From Panorpa germanica (Eukaryota; Arthropoda; Insecta; Mecoptera; Panorpidae): 64,000 nt of DNA. The stretch covers positions 11,801,001 through 11,865,000 of the forward strand of contig OY783220.1 of NCBI GenBank assembly GCA_963678705.1, given 5' to 3'. Under the pieces are notes generated by a model. The model made no database searches. It was not told where the DNA came from and was given only the letters and a program-made list of their open reading frames with translations. A program made the position numbers and the translations under genes. Below are positions 61,694 to 64,000 of the stretch, piece by piece (the first letter of the stretch is position 1; each line of letters opens with the position of its first letter).

Positions 61694-62333
61694 TTTGTTA
61701 GAATATCACAGTTATAATAAATTAAATTAAAATAAGGAACTAATTGTGATCAGTTACAGTGAGTCTGACCTCTACAAAAGTAATTGTCATTAAAATACAA
61801 GGTTAGTTGTGAGGTTATATACCTAATTTGCATGTTGCTTACTATTGGTTAAATATTAAAAATTACAACACCGATAAGGTGGGGGCACCGCATAAATTGA
61901 TTAACGGATTTGTTGATTATTTTTATTGATTAAATCTAAAGTGACATCGAAATATTGCTGGCAGCTTAAAGACAATGTTGCACGCAGCACGTGTTTATTT
62001 AAAGCGGCAATACAAATTATAATTTTTATCAAGAAAAGTATAAAGAGTAAATTTCTTTCCAGTGCAAAGTTAACTATATAGTAATTTATAATTTATTTCA
62101 GAGCAAGTGCTCCCAATTTGATTAAAATGAATAAAATTCCAACTTCTATGTATAAGAAGTATTTGTGTCTTTGTATATGTTAACAACAGCATCGCTGCCT
62201 AATAATTCTATGATTATGTTTTATAAATCCTAAAAATATTCGGTAGTGCTCTGGGACAAAACTGTCCTCGCATTAGTTTCCTAATTTAATTGGTGTTTAT
62301 TGCTTATATAATTAATAGTAAATTCATAGTCAC

Positions 62334-62418
62334 CTATAGGACTCTTCCAAAAAGGTTGACAAAATTTTGGCACAAATTTATCAACATATGAAATTGTTTT
62401 TAAATATATTACAGACAT
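62334..62418 (-). pseudogene. Orphan MPC2-like first exon
   Basis: An 85-nt block of identical length and phase to exon 1 of Mpc2: ATG, MSVIYLKTISYVDKFVPKFC, QPFWKSPIG, then a GTGACT donor. It keeps about ten matches, including the FxDKxVPxF and PFW landmarks. Exons with PKTxFFWAP are not found between here and Mpc2. It is therefore a partial tandem duplicate, or an alternative first exon of Mpc2, since it lies upstream on the same strand with a compatible donor phase. Confidence 0.7.
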
Positions 62419-62748
62419 TTTAAAAAATTGCTTGAATCTTTAAATGGAAATGAAATCCAATTTTATAGTTTTAATTTATAGTAATATTTAGTAGATCTTG
62501 CTAAGATAAGAATTGATAACAACCTAAGGTCAAATTATTTATAAAAATATGATAAAATATGATTTCATTTTACTTAATCATCTAGGACACAAAATAATTG
62601 TAATAAATATCACAACTGCGTAGAATATTTTTGATCATTATTTTTACACCTTGTGAAAAATAATACAAATTAGTAGTTAGTGTATGGGTAATATCCGTAT
62701 ATTTGTAACTATCAAGTTTTTTAATATATTTTTAAAGTAAAGATGTAA

Positions 62749-62919
62749 ACTAAGGAAGATAAGCGTTCACAGGTCCGTAGCGAACAGACACCTTGTGTGT
62801 CCAACGCAATTAAAAGTGATTTGCAGAAGAGAAAACTGAAAGAAAGAAACGAAAATTGCGGATATGTAACATATTCAAGTAGAGCTCGCAATACGAAGAA
62901 TATTACAAGCTATTTTTAA
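62749..62919 (+). other. Open frame with PCNA-box-like C-terminus, status unclear
   Basis: 56 codons are open after an in-frame stop (62746-62748), with no ATG. The content is Lys/Arg/Glu-rich (DLQKRKLKERNENCGYVTYS) and the frame ends NTKNITSYF then stop. That tail resembles a PCNA-interacting (PIP) box lacking the usual Gln. The patch is clearly less AT-rich than its flanks. A possible acceptor (CTAAG at 62750-62754) has a poor pyrimidine tract. It may be the last exon of an unseen gene, a pseudogene, or chance. Confidence 0.3.
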
Positions 62920-63120
62920 TTTGGAAAACGATAATGGTATAAATAATATGTAAAAGTTAAGAATCATAAATCTTCGGTTTGTATTTTTTTCTACTGTGCG
63001 ATAGGTAGCGCTGAATGTGCGACTGTTTTGTTTGTTCATAAAAGAAATGTTAGGTTATGTTTTATTTCATTCGTTAGCTTATGTGATATAAACAGATGAA
63101 TATTTATTTAATTAATATAA

Positions 63121-63737
<617 letters not shown>

Positions 63738-64000
63738 CAACCAGCTCATGTTCTTTTTATATATGTTAAAATGAATGACTTAATATATATTTTTATACAT
63801 TTTAGTTTATAAATTTGCTTATTAGGTATAAAAATTAGGTTTAATTATTATATTTTAAATTTAAAATTAACATAAATTTATACTATTATTAAATAATTTT
63901 TGTTTTATTTCGTGTTCTAGTAGTCCGTCAACTTCTACTAAATAGGATTGTTTTCTAATGCCATAATGTTTTTCAGAGTTATTTATAGTATTAGGGGTAT

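Overview
This is about 64 kb of AT-rich, intron-bearing animal DNA from an insect. Insect markers are two fatty acyl-CoA reductase (FAR) genes, a seven-exon odorant receptor, an ecdysteroid-kinase-like gene, insect-style Jupiter genes and a mariner relic. The C-terminal sequence of the LINE family recalls copies I associate with hymenopteran genomes, but the order cannot be fixed from this window alone.

Layout. 1-2.7 kb: 3' part of a first FAR gene. 6.0-7.9 kb (minus): an unfamiliar coiled-coil protein with an Arg-Asp-Gly repeat and a Dpy-30-type tail. 8.4-22.6 kb: a gene-poor, transposon-rich block holding a deleted mariner, two inverted copies of one terminal-inverted-repeat (TIR) element (family B), several copies of a ~620 bp TIR element (family A, TIR GGGCTTGTGTCC), other MITEs and 5'-truncated LINEs with readable target-site duplications. 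22.7-28.6 kb: a complete ten-exon FAR gene (519 aa). 29.0-36.0 kb: two tandem, strongly diverged SLC15/POT transporter genes; an intron of the second holds a U1 snRNA-like sequence. 36.3-38.7 kb: odorant receptor.

38.9-64 kb is mostly conserved housekeeping genes: Notchless (minus) divergent from RWDD4; an ecdysteroid-kinase-like gene (minus, 5' exon not found); a 5.3 kb gene-free stretch; a SAM-domain tail-anchored protein; the PAPS transporter slalom (SLC35B2), whose last intron contains the intronless SMARCE1/dalao gene on the opposite strand; a TMEM216-like ciliary membrane protein (minus); mRpS10 (minus), divergent from the first of two Jupiter-type genes; MPC2 (minus) with an orphan duplicate of its first exon; and SREK1IP1.

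The genes do not form one pathway. Local themes are tandem duplication (FAR, SLC15-like, Jupiter-like, MPC2 exon 1), divergent promoter pairs, and heavy transposon loading of introns and intergenic DNA. The most unusual items are the SLC15-like pair, which has lost the family's proton-coupling motif, the U1 variant with apparently compensated stems, and the slalom/dalao nesting. Exon coordinates were placed by eye from splice sites, reading phase and paralog comparison; a few may be off by 1-3 bases.
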